NCBI GenBank assembly: GCA_046292445.1
Contig: JBKBQT010000011.1
Coordinates: 42,260 to 106,259 of the forward strand
Length of the DNA: 64,000 nt
Direction of reading: 5' to 3'
From: CALIZF01 sp046292445
Lineage (GTDB): Bacteria > Pseudomonadota > Alphaproteobacteria > Rhodobacterales > Rhodobacteraceae
Made by a program: the position numbers and the translations under genes. The number at the start of each line of letters is the position of its first letter. The first letter of the stretch is position 1. The notes beneath the pieces were generated by a model. That model saw only the letters and a list, made by a program, of their open reading frames with translations, did not search any database and was not told the DNA's origin. This document shows positions 17,283 through 26,198 of this stretch, in pieces.

Positions 17283-17717
17283 TCAGCCGCCGCGCCGGTG
17301 CAGCACGATGCGGATGCCGTCGGCCGTCAGCCCGGCCAGCAGCATCGCCCCGGTGATCGCATGCAGCGCCAGCACCGGCGGCCAGCCGAGCGCGAGGCCC
17401 GCGACGGCGGCGAGGAACCCGGCGCCGAGCACGCTGAACGCGACGTTCATGGCGCGCAGATCGATCAGGCGGTCGCGCTCGTCCTCGTCCCATTCCACCT
17501 CGCGCCCGAGGACGACGCGGGCGAGGTGCAGCACGACCTGCCCGGCGATCCCGGCGCCGACCACGGCGGCGATCAGGATCAGGATCGTCCGTCCCGCCAT
17601 CGCCCCGTCGGCGAGCGTTCCGGCATCGAGGCTGCGCGCAAGGTGCAGCGCATAGGCCATCGCGACGGCGAATGTGGTGGCAAAGGCGGTCATGGCCTTG
17701 GCTTCCTGATGCGACAT
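17283..17717 (-). CDS. Four-TM membrane protein of unknown function
   Basis: A 144-residue protein with four predicted membrane segments, roughly residues 12-28, 43-65, 90-112 and 113-135, and a charged loop (EVEWDEDERDRLIDLRA) between TM2 and TM3. It is first in a coupled set with the XRE regulator and oxidoreductase. Similar pairs of a small four-TM protein and an XRE regulator are frequent in bacteria, but the membrane protein has no known function. The ATG at 17717 lies at one edge of an inverted repeat. Confidence 0.82.
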   Translation of the reverse strand: MSHQEAKAMTAFATTFAVAMAYALHLARSLDAGTLADGAMAGRTILILIAAVVGAGIAGQVVLHLARVVLGREVEWDEDERDRLIDLRAMNVAFSVLGAGFLAAVAGLALGWPPVLALHAITGAMLLAGLTADGIRIVLHRRGG

Positions 17718-17778
17718 GTCTGCCTCAAGCGACTCAGTGTCTGGTTTACAAGACCTCGTGTATGGCGTGGCAGACATG
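17715..17778 (-). promoter_or_regulatory. Candidate operator/promoter of the 4TM-XRE-oxidoreductase set
   Basis: A perfect 10-bp inverted repeat, CATGTCTGCC (17715-17724) and GGCAGACATG (17769-17778), encloses a second 16-base imperfect palindrome, GTCTGGTTTACAAGAC (17739-17754), in which 12 of 16 positions are symmetric. The inner site is AT-rich for this genome and is a plausible site for the XRE protein. Confidence 0.4.
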
Positions 17779-17913
17779 GCGTCAAGCCGGACCGGACGCG
17801 ACCGGCACGGGCGGCGAAACGGCAGGGCATGGCCCTTGCACGACAGCGGGCGGGGCCGACCGGCCCCGTGCACTGCGCCGCAGCAGCGGCGGATCGGGCA
17901 GAGAGGGTGCGGC

Positions 17914-17945
17914 GGAAACGAAAACGGGGCCCCATGGGGGCCCCG
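17914..17945 (-). terminator. Intrinsic terminator after rplY
   Basis: On the minus strand CGGGGCCCC-CAT-GGGGCCCCG (17945-17925) forms a nine-base-pair stem with a three-base loop, followed by TTTTCGTTTCC. It lies about 30 bases after the rplY stop. Confidence 0.85.
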
Positions 17946-17972
17946 CTGTCCATCCGCCGTGGGGCGATGCCC

Positions 17973-18575
17973 TCAGGCCTCGCCCTCGTTGTCGCTCGAC
18001 CGCAGCCCCGAGGGGGCCGAGATGTTCGCGATCACGAAGTTCCGGTCGATCGTGGGCTTGGCGCCTTCGGGCAGCGGCACGTCGTTGATGTGGATCACAT
18101 CGCCGATGTTCTTGCCCGCAAGGTCGACGGTGACGTGATCGGGGATGTCGCCTGCCGTCACCTCGAGTTCGACCTCGGGGCGGACCACGGTCAGGGTGCC
18201 GCCGCGCTTGAGGCCCGGGCTGGCCTCGTGGTTGATGAATTCGACATGGATGAACAGGTTGATCCGGCTCGTCCGGCGCAGCCGCATCAGATCGACATGG
18301 GTCGGCAGATCCTTGACCACATCGCGCTGCACGCCGCGGCAGATGACCCGCACATCCTCATGCCCCTCGACCTTGAGGTTGAAGAGCGTCGAGAGGAACC
18401 GGCCCTTCTTGAGCCGGGTGAGCAGGTAGTTGTATTTCAGGTTGATCGGCAGCGGATCCTTGCCGCCGCCGTAGACGATGCCGGGTACGTAGCTCTCGCG
18501 ACGAGCCTGACGGGCGGCCCCCTTGCCTGTCCCCGTCCGTACCTCGGCCAGAAGATCGGGGATCTCGCCAGCCAT
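17973..18575 (-). CDS. rplY: 50S ribosomal protein L25/general stress protein Ctc
   Basis: A 200-residue two-domain L25 (Ctc type). The N-terminal 5S-rRNA-binding domain runs from EVRTGTGKGAARQARRE and VPGIVYGGG to VDLMRL. The C-terminal TL5 beta-domain contains VEFINHEASPGLKRGG and VDLAGKNIGDVIHINDVPLPEG. The ATG at 18575 has GGAGAG upstream; ATGs further upstream are in frame but less well placed. A strong terminator follows. pth is usually adjacent in relatives but is displaced here. Confidence 0.96.
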   Translation of the reverse strand: MAGEIPDLLAEVRTGTGKGAARQARRESYVPGIVYGGGKDPLPINLKYNYLLTRLKKGRFLSTLFNLKVEGHEDVRVICRGVQRDVVKDLPTHVDLMRLRRTSRINLFIHVEFINHEASPGLKRGGTLTVVRPEVELEVTAGDIPDHVTVDLAGKNIGDVIHINDVPLPEGAKPTIDRNFVIANISAPSGLRSSDNEGEA

Positions 18576-18757
18576 TGGTCTCTCCATGTGTTGCATCCGC
18601 GGCCCTCCAAGGGTGTGCGCTGCGGACCGCGGGGCCATAGCGGGGAATCGCGCCGGCGGAAAGGGCAAACTGCATGCCGACGGGCGCGGTTCGCCGCCGC
18701 ATGGCACGCCTCGTGTGCCGGCCCGATGGCCGCGGGCCGCAGCGCCAGCCATTTGTC

Positions 18758-18786
18758 TTGACCCAAGCCGGGCAAGGCAGGATGCT
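18758..18786 (+). promoter_or_regulatory. Candidate promoter of the DUF2125 gene
   Basis: TTGACC (18758-18763, five of six consensus bases), a 17-base spacer and GATGCT (18781-18786). The leader then carries GGAAAGG at good distance from the ATG at 18816. Confidence 0.35.
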
Positions 18787-18815
18787 CCGCCCGACACGTT
18801 CGGAAAGGTTTTGCA

Positions 18816-20318
18816 ATGACCCGCATATCCGCCCTCGGCCTTGCTGCGCTGTGCCTCGGGGCCGCACCCGCCTTCGCCATCACCCCCGAAGAATTGTGGG
18901 CCGCATGGCAGGCGCAGAGCGCCGCGCAGGGCCAGACGATCACCGCCGAGGCGACGTCGCGCAGCGGCGACACGCTCGCGCTGCGCGGCGTGTCGATCGC
19001 GATCACCCCGCAGGATGGCGATCTGTCGGTCGAATCGGACATCGGCACCGTCCAGATGCGCGACATCGGCGGCGGGGCGGTCGAGGTGACCTTCGCCGAC
19101 AGCTATCCGATCCGCATCAAGGGCAGCAACCCCGACACCGGCAGCATGGGCAGTGCCACGCTCCGCGTCACCCAGCCGGGGATGACGGTCCGGGCCAGCG
19201 GAACGCCGGCGGCGATCTCCTACACGGTCGCCGCACCCGTGCTGACCATCACGCTCGAGGATTTCGAGGCCGAGGACGAAAGCGTCTCGGCCGAGGCCAC
19301 CATGACCTTCACCGGCATCGCGGCCGCCTACACCACCACCGGCACCGATATGGCCACGATCGACGGGACGTTCTCGGTCGATGCGATCGCCTTCGATGTC
19401 GCCGCGCAATCGCCCGACAATGACGGTGCCGTCGCCATGTCCGGCACGTCCGAGGCGCTTGCGGGCCGGGTTTCGGGCAGGATGGTGCCCCAGCTTGCCA
19501 CCGATGCCGAACTGCCGGAGATGTTGCGGGCCGGGCTTGCGATCAACGGCGGCTATACGCTCGGCGCCACCCGGTTCAATTTCGATTTCGCGGAAGGCGG
19601 CGAAGAGACCCGCGCCGCGGGCGCCCTGACTTCGGCGATGTTCGACATCGAACTCGATGCCGCGCGCGTTGCCTACCGGACCGGGACAACGGGCCTCGAC
19701 GTGACGGTGATCGGCGGCGACATGCCGTTCCCCGAACTGCGCGTGACGCTGGGCGAGCTCGGCATCGGGTTCATGCTGCCTCTGGCCCGCACCGCCGAGC
19801 CGACCGATTTCTCGGTTCTGGCGCGCATGGTCGATCTCGTGGTCCCGGATGATGTCTGGGCGCTGGGCGATCCGACTGGCCTTCTCAAGCGCGGGCCGCT
19901 GACGGTCATCCTCGACGCCGCCGGCAAGGCCCGCGTGACGACCGACCTGCTCGACCCCGGCGCGATGGACGCTGCGCCGCCGGCCGAGCTGCACGCCCTC
20001 ACGCTGGGCGAGCTGCAGGTGAAGGGGGCCGGCGCCGACCTGACCGGAAAGGGCGATTTCACCTTCGACAACAGCGATCTGGCAAGCTTTGACGGCCTGC
20101 CGCGCCCGACCGGGGCGATCGACCTGCAACTCGTCGGGGGCAATGCGCTGCTCGATGCGCTGGTGGCGATGGGGATGATCCCGGACGATCAGGTGATGGC
20201 GGCGCGCATGATGCTGGGCCTCTTTGCCCGGCCGGGCGCGGGCCCCGACACGCTGGTGTCGCGCATCGAGGTGACGCCCGAGGGCGCGGTGCTCGCGAAC
20301 GGCCAGCGCATCCGCTGA
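18816..20318 (+). CDS. DUF2125 family exported protein
   Basis: A 500-residue protein with a signal peptide (LGLAALCLGAAPAFA, cleavage after about residue 21). The mature part is beta-rich with repeated short strands and fits the DUF2125 family of Rhodobacterales and other alphaproteobacteria. It ends with LVGGNALLDALVAMGMIPDDQ and VSRIEVTPEGAVLANGQRI, the family's C-terminal signature. The function is unknown; a periplasmic or envelope location is inferred from the signal peptide. It is divergent from rplY. Confidence 0.88.
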   Translation: MTRISALGLAALCLGAAPAFAITPEELWAAWQAQSAAQGQTITAEATSRSGDTLALRGVSIAITPQDGDLSVESDIGTVQMRDIGGGAVEVTFADSYPIRIKGSNPDTGSMGSATLRVTQPGMTVRASGTPAAISYTVAAPVLTITLEDFEAEDESVSAEATMTFTGIAAAYTTTGTDMATIDGTFSVDAIAFDVAAQSPDNDGAVAMSGTSEALAGRVSGRMVPQLATDAELPEMLRAGLAINGGYTLGATRFNFDFAEGGEETRAAGALTSAMFDIELDAARVAYRTGTTGLDVTVIGGDMPFPELRVTLGELGIGFMLPLARTAEPTDFSVLARMVDLVVPDDVWALGDPTGLLKRGPLTVILDAAGKARVTTDLLDPGAMDAAPPAELHALTLGELQVKGAGADLTGKGDFTFDNSDLASFDGLPRPTGAIDLQLVGGNALLDALVAMGMIPDDQVMAARMMLGLFARPGAGPDTLVSRIEVTPEGAVLANGQRIR

Positions 20319-20452
20319 CGACCGCGTGCGCGGCGCGGCGGGCTGGCCGCGCGGGGTGGGTCGGGGCGGATGACCGCTTTCCCGCGCGGGGCGCGCTTGC
20401 AGGACCCGCGGCGGTGACCTAGGTGCAGCGGGTCCCCACCGAAAGGCCCGCG

Positions 20453-21796
20453 ATGCAAGCCGACCTGCCCGCCCTGACCGCTGCCCTGCTCGATGCCGCC
20501 CGACGCGCCGGTGCCGAGGCGGCCGATGCGATGGCCGTCGCCGGCACGGCCATCGGCATCGACGTGCGGGATGGAAGGCTCGAACAGGCCGAACGCTCCG
20601 AGGGGGTCGAGGTCGGGCTGCGGGTTCTCATGGGCCGGCGGCAGGCCTGCGTGTCGGCCTCGGACACGGCACCGGCCACATTCGCCGCCATGGCCGAGCG
20701 CGCGGTCGCCATGGCCCGCGAGGCGCCCGAAGACCCGTCGGTCGGGCTGGCCGATCCGGCCGACCTCGCCCGGGACAGGGGCGCCGCGCTGGAACTCGAT
20801 GATCCCGGCCCCGAACCCGGCGCCGCCGCGCTCGAGGCCGACGCTCGCGCGGCCGAGGCCGCCGCGCGCGAGGCCGCCGGCATCACCCGCATCGATCAGG
20901 CCTCGGCCGGCTACAGCCGCCGCGCGATCTGGCTGGCGGCGAGCAACGGGTTTCAGGGCGGCTATGCGCGCACGTCCCGCTCGGTCTCCTGCGTTGCCAT
21001 CACCGGCGAGGGCACCGGGATGGAACGCGACTGGGCGGCGGAATCGCGTGTCTGGCAGGCCGACCTGCCGCCGCCCGAAACGGTCGGGCGCCTTGCCGCC
21101 GAGCGCACGCTTGCGCGCGCCGGCGCGCGCAAGCCGCCCACCGGCGCCTTTCCGGTGCTCTACGACGAACGGGTGGCCGGCTCGCTGATCGGGCATCTGC
21201 TGGCGGCGATCAACGGTGCGGCCATCGCCCGCGGGGGCAGCTGGGCGCGCGATCTGCTGGGCGCGCAGGTCCTGCCCGCCGGTCTCGACGTGACCGAGGA
21301 TCCGCTGCGCCCACGCATCGCCGGATCGCGCCCCTTCGATGCCGAAGGGCTGGCGACCCGGCGGCGGCGGATCGTTGCGGACGGGGTGCTCACCGGCTGG
21401 GTGCTCGATCTGGCGACGGGCCGCAAGCTCGGCCTGCCCTCGACCGCCAATGCGACCCGCGGCACCTCGGCCCCGCCTTCGCCGGGGACGTCGAACATCG
21501 ACCTCACGCAGGGCACCGCCAGCCGGGAGGACCTCATCCGCGCGATGGGGCGCGGGCTGGTGGTCACGTCGATGCTCGGCGCCGCGATCAATCCGACGAC
21601 CGGGGATTATTCGCGCGGTGCGGCCGGGTTCTGGGTCGAGGGCGGCGAGGTTGCCTATCCGGTGAACGAATGCACCATCGCCGGCAGCCTGCCGGAGATG
21701 CTGCGCCGGATCGTGCCGGCCAACGATGCCCGCCCGCATCTGGCCACACGGGTGCCGTCGCTGCTGGTCGAGGGTCTGACGATTGCCGGCGCATGA
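20453..21796 (+). CDS. pmbA: PmbA/TldE-like metalloprotease family protein
   Basis: A 447-residue TldD/PmbA-family protein. N-terminal GIDVRDGRLEQAERSEGVEVGLRVLMG and a C-terminal block with FPVLYDERVAGSLIGHL, RPFDAEGLATRRRRIVADGVLTGWVLD, TRGTSAPPSPGTSNI and SRGAAGFWVEGGEVAYPVNE are diagnostic. The E. coli TldD/TldE pair processes modified peptides such as microcin B17; TldE itself lacks the zinc site. The partner TldD is not in the window. The ATG at 20453 gives the normal length. It overlaps the next gene by 14 bases. Confidence 0.93.
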   Translation: MQADLPALTAALLDAARRAGAEAADAMAVAGTAIGIDVRDGRLEQAERSEGVEVGLRVLMGRRQACVSASDTAPATFAAMAERAVAMAREAPEDPSVGLADPADLARDRGAALELDDPGPEPGAAALEADARAAEAAAREAAGITRIDQASAGYSRRAIWLAASNGFQGGYARTSRSVSCVAITGEGTGMERDWAAESRVWQADLPPPETVGRLAAERTLARAGARKPPTGAFPVLYDERVAGSLIGHLLAAINGAAIARGGSWARDLLGAQVLPAGLDVTEDPLRPRIAGSRPFDAEGLATRRRRIVADGVLTGWVLDLATGRKLGLPSTANATRGTSAPPSPGTSNIDLTQGTASREDLIRAMGRGLVVTSMLGAAINPTTGDYSRGAAGFWVEGGEVAYPVNECTIAGSLPEMLRRIVPANDARPHLATRVPSLLVEGLTIAGA

Positions 21797-22559
21797 CCTG
21801 CCGCTGCTGGTCGCGGCGGCGCGCGCAGCGGGCGATGTGGCACTGCGCTACTGGAAGCGCCCGGTCGAGACGCGCGAGAAACCGGGCGGCCAGGGGCCGG
21901 TGACCGAGGCCGACCTTGCGGTGAACGCAGCCCTTGCCGCGCAGTTGCGCGGCGCGCGGCCCGGTTATGGCTGGCTGTCGGAAGAGGATGCCGACACGGG
22001 TGCCCGCGCCGGGGCCGAGGCGACGTTCATCGTCGATCCCATCGACGGCACGCGCGCCTTCATCGCCGGGCAGGATGCCTTTGCCGTCTCGCTCGCGGTG
22101 GCGCGGGGGGGCGCGGTGACCGCGGGCGTGGTGTTCCTGCCCGCACGCGGCACGCTCTATGCCGCGAGCCTCGACGGCCCGGCGACCCGCGACGGCGTGC
22201 CGATCACGGCGAGCGCGCAGGCGGTGCCCGAAGGCGCGCGGCTGCTGACCTCGGCCGCGGCGCTGGCGCCGGCGCATTGGGACGGGCCGGTTCCGGCTGT
22301 GACGCGGCACTTCCGCCCCTCGCTGGCCTGGCGGCTCTGTCTTGTCGCCGAGGGGCGGCATGACGGGATGCTGACGCTGGCCGATACCTGGGAATGGGAC
22401 GTGGCGGCGGGCGCGCTGATCGCCGCGCGCGCAGGCAACGCGGTGACCGACCGGCACGGCTGCGCGCTGCGGTTCAACGCGCCGCGCCCGCAGGTTGCCG
22501 GGATGCTCGCCGCCCCGCCCGCGCTGCATGCCGCGCTGGTGTCGCGGTTGCGGGCCTGA
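21783..22559 (+). CDS. Inositol monophosphatase family, CysQ-like 3'(2'),5'-bisphosphate nucleotidase
   Basis: A 258-residue lithium-sensitive phosphatase-fold protein. The metal-binding residues are in SEEDAD, DPIDGTRAF and WEWDVAAGALIA. The order and spacing fit the IMPase superfamily; the short form with VTEADLAVNAAL fits CysQ-like enzymes that remove the 3'-phosphate of PAP from sulfate assimilation. The start is a TTG at 21783 inside the end of pmbA; no in-frame ATG lies near. The sulfotransferase gene 2 kb away would generate PAP, which is suggestive only. Confidence 0.82.
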   Translation: MPAHDLPLLVAAARAAGDVALRYWKRPVETREKPGGQGPVTEADLAVNAALAAQLRGARPGYGWLSEEDADTGARAGAEATFIVDPIDGTRAFIAGQDAFAVSLAVARGGAVTAGVVFLPARGTLYAASLDGPATRDGVPITASAQAVPEGARLLTSAAALAPAHWDGPVPAVTRHFRPSLAWRLCLVAEGRHDGMLTLADTWEWDVAAGALIAARAGNAVTDRHGCALRFNAPRPQVAGMLAAPPALHAALVSRLRA

Positions 22560-22600
22560 GCGGGCCGCGCGGCACGGCAGGCGGCGCGGCCTTCGGGCCG

Positions 22601-22978
22601 TCAGCCCGGCAGCATCCGGCCCAGAACCCGCCCGCCGAGGATGTGGACATGGAGATGCGGCACCTCCTGAACGCCCGCCTCGCCGGCATTCGCGATCAGC
22701 CGGTAGCCGCCGCCGCCCGTCCCCGGCTGCACCCCCAGCATCGCACAGACCTCGCCGATGGCGCGGACGTAATCGGCCTGCTCGGCCGGCGTCGCCTCGA
22801 GCGCGAAATGGTCGAACGTCGCATAGGGGCCCTTGGGGATGACCAGCACATGATGCGGCGCCTGCGGGCGGATGTCCTCGAAGGCGAGGCTGTGCGCGGT
22901 CTCGTGGACGCGCTTGCAGGGGATCTCGCCGCGCAGGATGCGGGCGAAGATGTTGGTGGCATCATAGGGCTGGGGCAT
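22601..22978 (-). CDS. HIT family (Hint-type) nucleotide hydrolase
   Basis: A 125-residue histidine-triad protein. HLHVHILGG carries the triad. NIFARILRGEIPCKRVHE at the start and PHHVLVIPKGP are typical of the HinT branch, which hydrolyses AMP-lysine-type phosphoramidates. It is five bases downstream of the GT14-DUF5928 gene on the same strand. A UUCG-tetraloop hairpin (22587-22600) lies directly after its stop, without a T run. Confidence 0.93.
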   Translation of the reverse strand: MPQPYDATNIFARILRGEIPCKRVHETAHSLAFEDIRPQAPHHVLVIPKGPYATFDHFALEATPAEQADYVRAIGEVCAMLGVQPGTGGGGYRLIANAGEAGVQEVPHLHVHILGGRVLGRMLPG

Positions 22979-22983
22979 CAGGA

Positions 22984-24561
22984 TCAGTCCGCGAAAAGGT
23001 AATGGGTCGCCGCGATCGCGCGCGCGTCATCCTGCCCGATCCCGAGGAAGCGCGCCAGCACCGCCGCATTCTCGTCCACCCCGGCGGCCTCGCGCATCCG
23101 GTGGAAGCCGGCGAAATCGGCATCGCGGAGCCGGTCGCTCTCGAACCGCAGGTCGTAGCGGATCGTCGGCAGGATGCGGTCAAGCACCTCGGCCGGCGTA
23201 TCGGCCCCGGCGAGCCCGACGCGGCGGGCATGGCCGACGAGATAGTCGTCCGAAAACCGGCACTCGACCTCGAGCAGGCGCACCGTCGTGCGGTCGGCAT
23301 AGAAATCCTGGATCAGATCGACGTTCGCCGGGTCGATGCAGACCAGCAGCCGGTCGGTCTCCCAGGTGTCGAACAGCATCCGCGTCAGCGCCCGCCGGTG
23401 GCGCGTGCGCTTTTCCAGCGTCGTCTGGATGCCGCCGAGGTCGGGCAGCGCGGTCGCCTCTTCGTTGAAGACGTAATGCACCGCCGGGATCCCCGCCACC
23501 TCGCGCGCCCGGTCCGCGATCCGCTTGGCGACGTGCCATTTCTTGCAGGTCACGATCAGCAGCGTCCGCTCGCGCCCGACGCTCCCCTCCGCCTCCCAGA
23601 ACCGCGGGGCGAAACGGCGGCCGATCCGTCCGCGGCCGGTGAGGAAGCGGAAAAGGCTCCGCCCCTCGTTCGAGATCGGGAAATGCAACCCCTCCTGCGC
23701 ATAGAGCGCGCCGAGCCGCGCCCGCAGATCGACCGCATCGGGCGAGATCTTGCGCGCGAAGAGGTAATCCTGCGTCAGCAGAAGGTCATAGTGATCGTCA
23801 TAGAACGTCACCGGAAAGCCGTAGTCGGTGAACATCAGGAAGGTCGGCGTGCGCGGCCGGATTTCCCGCTCGGGCACGAGGTGGTTCACCAGCGTCTGAA
23901 AGAACGTTTCGTCGGGGATCCATGTGGTGCGAAAGAACCGCATCACATCCGGGCGGCGCGCGCAGAAGTCCACCACCGCCTCGATGGTTCGGCGCCGCAG
24001 GCACCACCACTGCGAGCCGATCATCATCTGCAGATCCGCCGGCACCGCCCGCCGCAGCCGCAGCCGCCGCTGCACGGCCAGCGCGCCATAGAACAGCCGC
24101 TTGTGCGTGCGTTCGTTGAACCAGTGCCGATAGATCAGCCGTTCCTCCTTGATCCCGGTCTTGATCCAGTCCGAGCCGAAGAAATCGACGCTTTCGATAT
24201 AGTCGGCATCCTCGCCGTCGAGGAACCGGTGGGCATATTCGGCCGACTTGATCGGCATGCAGTCGCCCGACAGCATGTAGACATGGGTCGCGGTCGGAAA
24301 GGCGTCCAGCGCCGCCTCGACGGCGTTGAGCGTCGCCTGCACGAGGCTCCATTCCCCCCAGCCGCATCTGACGCGGCGCCGGGCGAAGGCGACGGCCGGG
24401 TTGCCGAGGAGGGCGCCCCGGATGCGGTCGTATTCGGCCCGCGGGCTGCGCGCGTCGAAATGGATGGCGATGCAGTCGCCGGCCGCGGTCAGCCGGTTGG
24501 CCTGCGCGATGATCCCGTCCGCGTCCTTGTGGCACAGCAGGATGAAGGCGATCTTTGCCAT
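22984..24561 (-). CDS. GT14 core-2/I-branching-type glycosyltransferase fused to DUF5928
   Basis: A 525-residue two-part protein. Residues 1 to about 290 are a family 14 beta-1,6-N-acetylglucosaminyl/xylosyl-transferase-like domain: ILLCHKDADGI, VRCGWGEWSLVQATLNAVEAAL, HVYMLSGDCMPIKS, GSQWWCLRR and WIPDETFFQTLV. The rest has LLIVTCKKWHVAKRIADR, LLVCIDPANVDLIQDFY and ECRFSDDYLVGHARRVGLAG and matches the DUF5928 region found in Rhodobacterales proteins of this kind. There is no signal peptide. It is divergent from a sulfotransferase gene, so the pair may build a sulfated glycan. GT14 enzymes are best known from animals. Confidence 0.85.
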   Translation of the reverse strand: MAKIAFILLCHKDADGIIAQANRLTAAGDCIAIHFDARSPRAEYDRIRGALLGNPAVAFARRRVRCGWGEWSLVQATLNAVEAALDAFPTATHVYMLSGDCMPIKSAEYAHRFLDGEDADYIESVDFFGSDWIKTGIKEERLIYRHWFNERTHKRLFYGALAVQRRLRLRRAVPADLQMMIGSQWWCLRRRTIEAVVDFCARRPDVMRFFRTTWIPDETFFQTLVNHLVPEREIRPRTPTFLMFTDYGFPVTFYDDHYDLLLTQDYLFARKISPDAVDLRARLGALYAQEGLHFPISNEGRSLFRFLTGRGRIGRRFAPRFWEAEGSVGRERTLLIVTCKKWHVAKRIADRAREVAGIPAVHYVFNEEATALPDLGGIQTTLEKRTRHRRALTRMLFDTWETDRLLVCIDPANVDLIQDFYADRTTVRLLEVECRFSDDYLVGHARRVGLAGADTPAEVLDRILPTIRYDLRFESDRLRDADFAGFHRMREAAGVDENAAVLARFLGIGQDDARAIAATHYLFAD

Positions 24562-24677
24562 ACGCGAACCAGTCCCGCCAAACCCGCAGCTTTGTTCCTT
24601 TATCGGGGTTTATCCGCCGTTGAAAAGCCGCTCTTTGTCTGCAAATTTGTGCAGCGCTGCGGCAGGAGGGCGACACG

Positions 24678-25481
24678 ATGGGATTTCCGGGCACCTGGAT
24701 GACGACCAGCGAAAGCATGGTTTATCGGGTGGTGCCGAAATGCGCGTGCTCGACCATCGGGCAGATCATGTATTTTTCCGATCACGGCCGGTTCTACGAC
24801 GGCGACATCCACGACGCGACGACGGGGATGCACAAATGGGCGATCGAGGACAGCCAGAAGGCGATCGCGGCCAACGTCAAGGCGCACAAGTCCTTCGCCT
24901 TCACCTGCGTGCGTAATCCCTACACGCGGATCCTGTCGTCGTTCCTCGACAAGATCGCCGGCATCCAGCGCAACGGGAAACGCTATCGCGGCAATCTCGT
25001 GCCGCAGCTTGCACAGAAATACGGCGTCGATGTCGAGGGCGACTTCGACCAGATCGCCAGCTTTCGCCGCTTCCTTCTCTTCGCGCGCGACACGATCCGG
25101 TTCCGCAAGCCGATGGAGCCCGACATCCACTGGTCGGCCATGTCGGGCCACATCTCGACCTTCATCCACAATGGCGGGCGCTACGACCACATCTTTTTCA
25201 CCGAGACGTTCAACGCCGGCATGCAGGCCGTTCTCAACCGGGTGCAGACGCCGGTCCCTGTCGATCTCGCCGCCGTCCCGCGGTTCAACGAAAGCGCAGG
25301 GCACGGGCCGAAGCAGGCCCATCCGGTGAGCGCCTATTTCGACGACCTCGCGCGGCACCTGATGTGGGAATGCTACCGCAAGGATTTCCAGCTTTTCCGC
25401 TATGACTTCGACAACCCGGACAACAAGATGCCGACAAGCGAGATCGACCTGGCCGAGGTGCATGCCAAGCTTGGCGACTGA
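24678..25481 (+). CDS. Sulfotransferase family 2 (carbohydrate-type) protein
   Basis: A 267-residue protein. The 5'-phosphosulfate-binding loop is VPKCACSTIGQIMY, the 3'-phosphate-binding part FTCVRNPYTRILSSFLDKI, followed by FRRFLLF, HWSAMSGHI and the C-terminal YRKDFQLFRY. These are the marks of Golgi-type sulfotransferases (family 2) that move sulfate from PAPS to a sugar. It faces the GT14-DUF5928 gene across a 116-base AT-richer gap that probably holds both promoters. Acceptor unknown. Confidence 0.88.
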   Translation: MGFPGTWMTTSESMVYRVVPKCACSTIGQIMYFSDHGRFYDGDIHDATTGMHKWAIEDSQKAIAANVKAHKSFAFTCVRNPYTRILSSFLDKIAGIQRNGKRYRGNLVPQLAQKYGVDVEGDFDQIASFRRFLLFARDTIRFRKPMEPDIHWSAMSGHISTFIHNGGRYDHIFFTETFNAGMQAVLNRVQTPVPVDLAAVPRFNESAGHGPKQAHPVSAYFDDLARHLMWECYRKDFQLFRYDFDNPDNKMPTSEIDLAEVHAKLGD

Positions 25482-25499
25482 CGCCCCGCGGGAGAGCCG

Positions 25500-26153
25500 T
25501 CAGAACGGGCAGGGGCTGGTGAAGGTCATCCAGGCCCCGCCCTCGGGGTGGCGCAGGCGCAGGCTTTCGGCATGCAGCATCATCCGGGGGTAGGCGTCCC
25601 GCGCGGTGCCGGTTGCATAGATTGGATCGCCGAGGATCGGATGCCCGAGCTCCATCATGTGCACCCGCAACTGATGGCTCCGCCCCGTCAGCGGGTGAAG
25701 GCGCACCCGCGTCGTGTCCCCCTCATGCGCCGTCACCTGCCAGTCGGTCTGCGCGGGGCGGCCCTTGTCGTGGTCCACATGCTGCCGCGGCCGGTTGGGG
25801 TAGTCCACGCAGAGCGGCAGATCGACCCGCCCCGTCGCAGGCTCCAGCCGGCCCGCCAGCCGCGCGCGATAGGTCTTGGTCACCATCCGCCGCTCGAACT
25901 GCTGCCCCAGATGCCCCTGTGCCGCCCGGTCGCGGGCGAACACCATCACCCCCGAGGTGTCGCAGTCGAGCCGGTGGACCAGCAGCGTGCCGGGATAGGC
26001 CGCCTGAAGCCGCGCGATCAGGCAATCCTCGCGCCCCGCCTCCTTGCCGGGCACCGACAGAAGGCCCGCCGGCTTGTCCACGATCAGGATCCGCGCATCG
26101 GCATGCAGGATCGCCAGCGGCACGTCGGGGGGGGCATAGGTGAATTCCAGCAT
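25500..26153 (-). CDS. RluA-family RNA pseudouridine synthase
   Basis: A 217-residue enzyme with the catalytic Asp63 in VHRLDCDTSGVMVFA, preceded by ILIVDKPAGLLSVPG. KTYRARLAG and the end LHPLTGRSHQLRVHM complete the family. There is no S4 domain, and the length matches E. coli RluA (219 residues), which modifies 23S rRNA and tRNA, so RluA-like specificity is likely but not shown. Confidence 0.9.
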   Translation of the reverse strand: MLEFTYAPPDVPLAILHADARILIVDKPAGLLSVPGKEAGREDCLIARLQAAYPGTLLVHRLDCDTSGVMVFARDRAAQGHLGQQFERRMVTKTYRARLAGRLEPATGRVDLPLCVDYPNRPRQHVDHDKGRPAQTDWQVTAHEGDTTRVRLHPLTGRSHQLRVHMMELGHPILGDPIYATGTARDAYPRMMLHAESLRLRHPEGGAWMTFTSPCPF

Positions 26154-26198
26154 TCCCGCCCCTTGCGCTGCCGCGCCGCCCCGGTCAAGCCTGCGGCC

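Noticed and set aside
22587..22600. UUCG-tetraloop hairpin between convergent cysQ-like and HIT genes as a terminator
   Set aside because: A stable five-pair stem, but without a T run in either direction.
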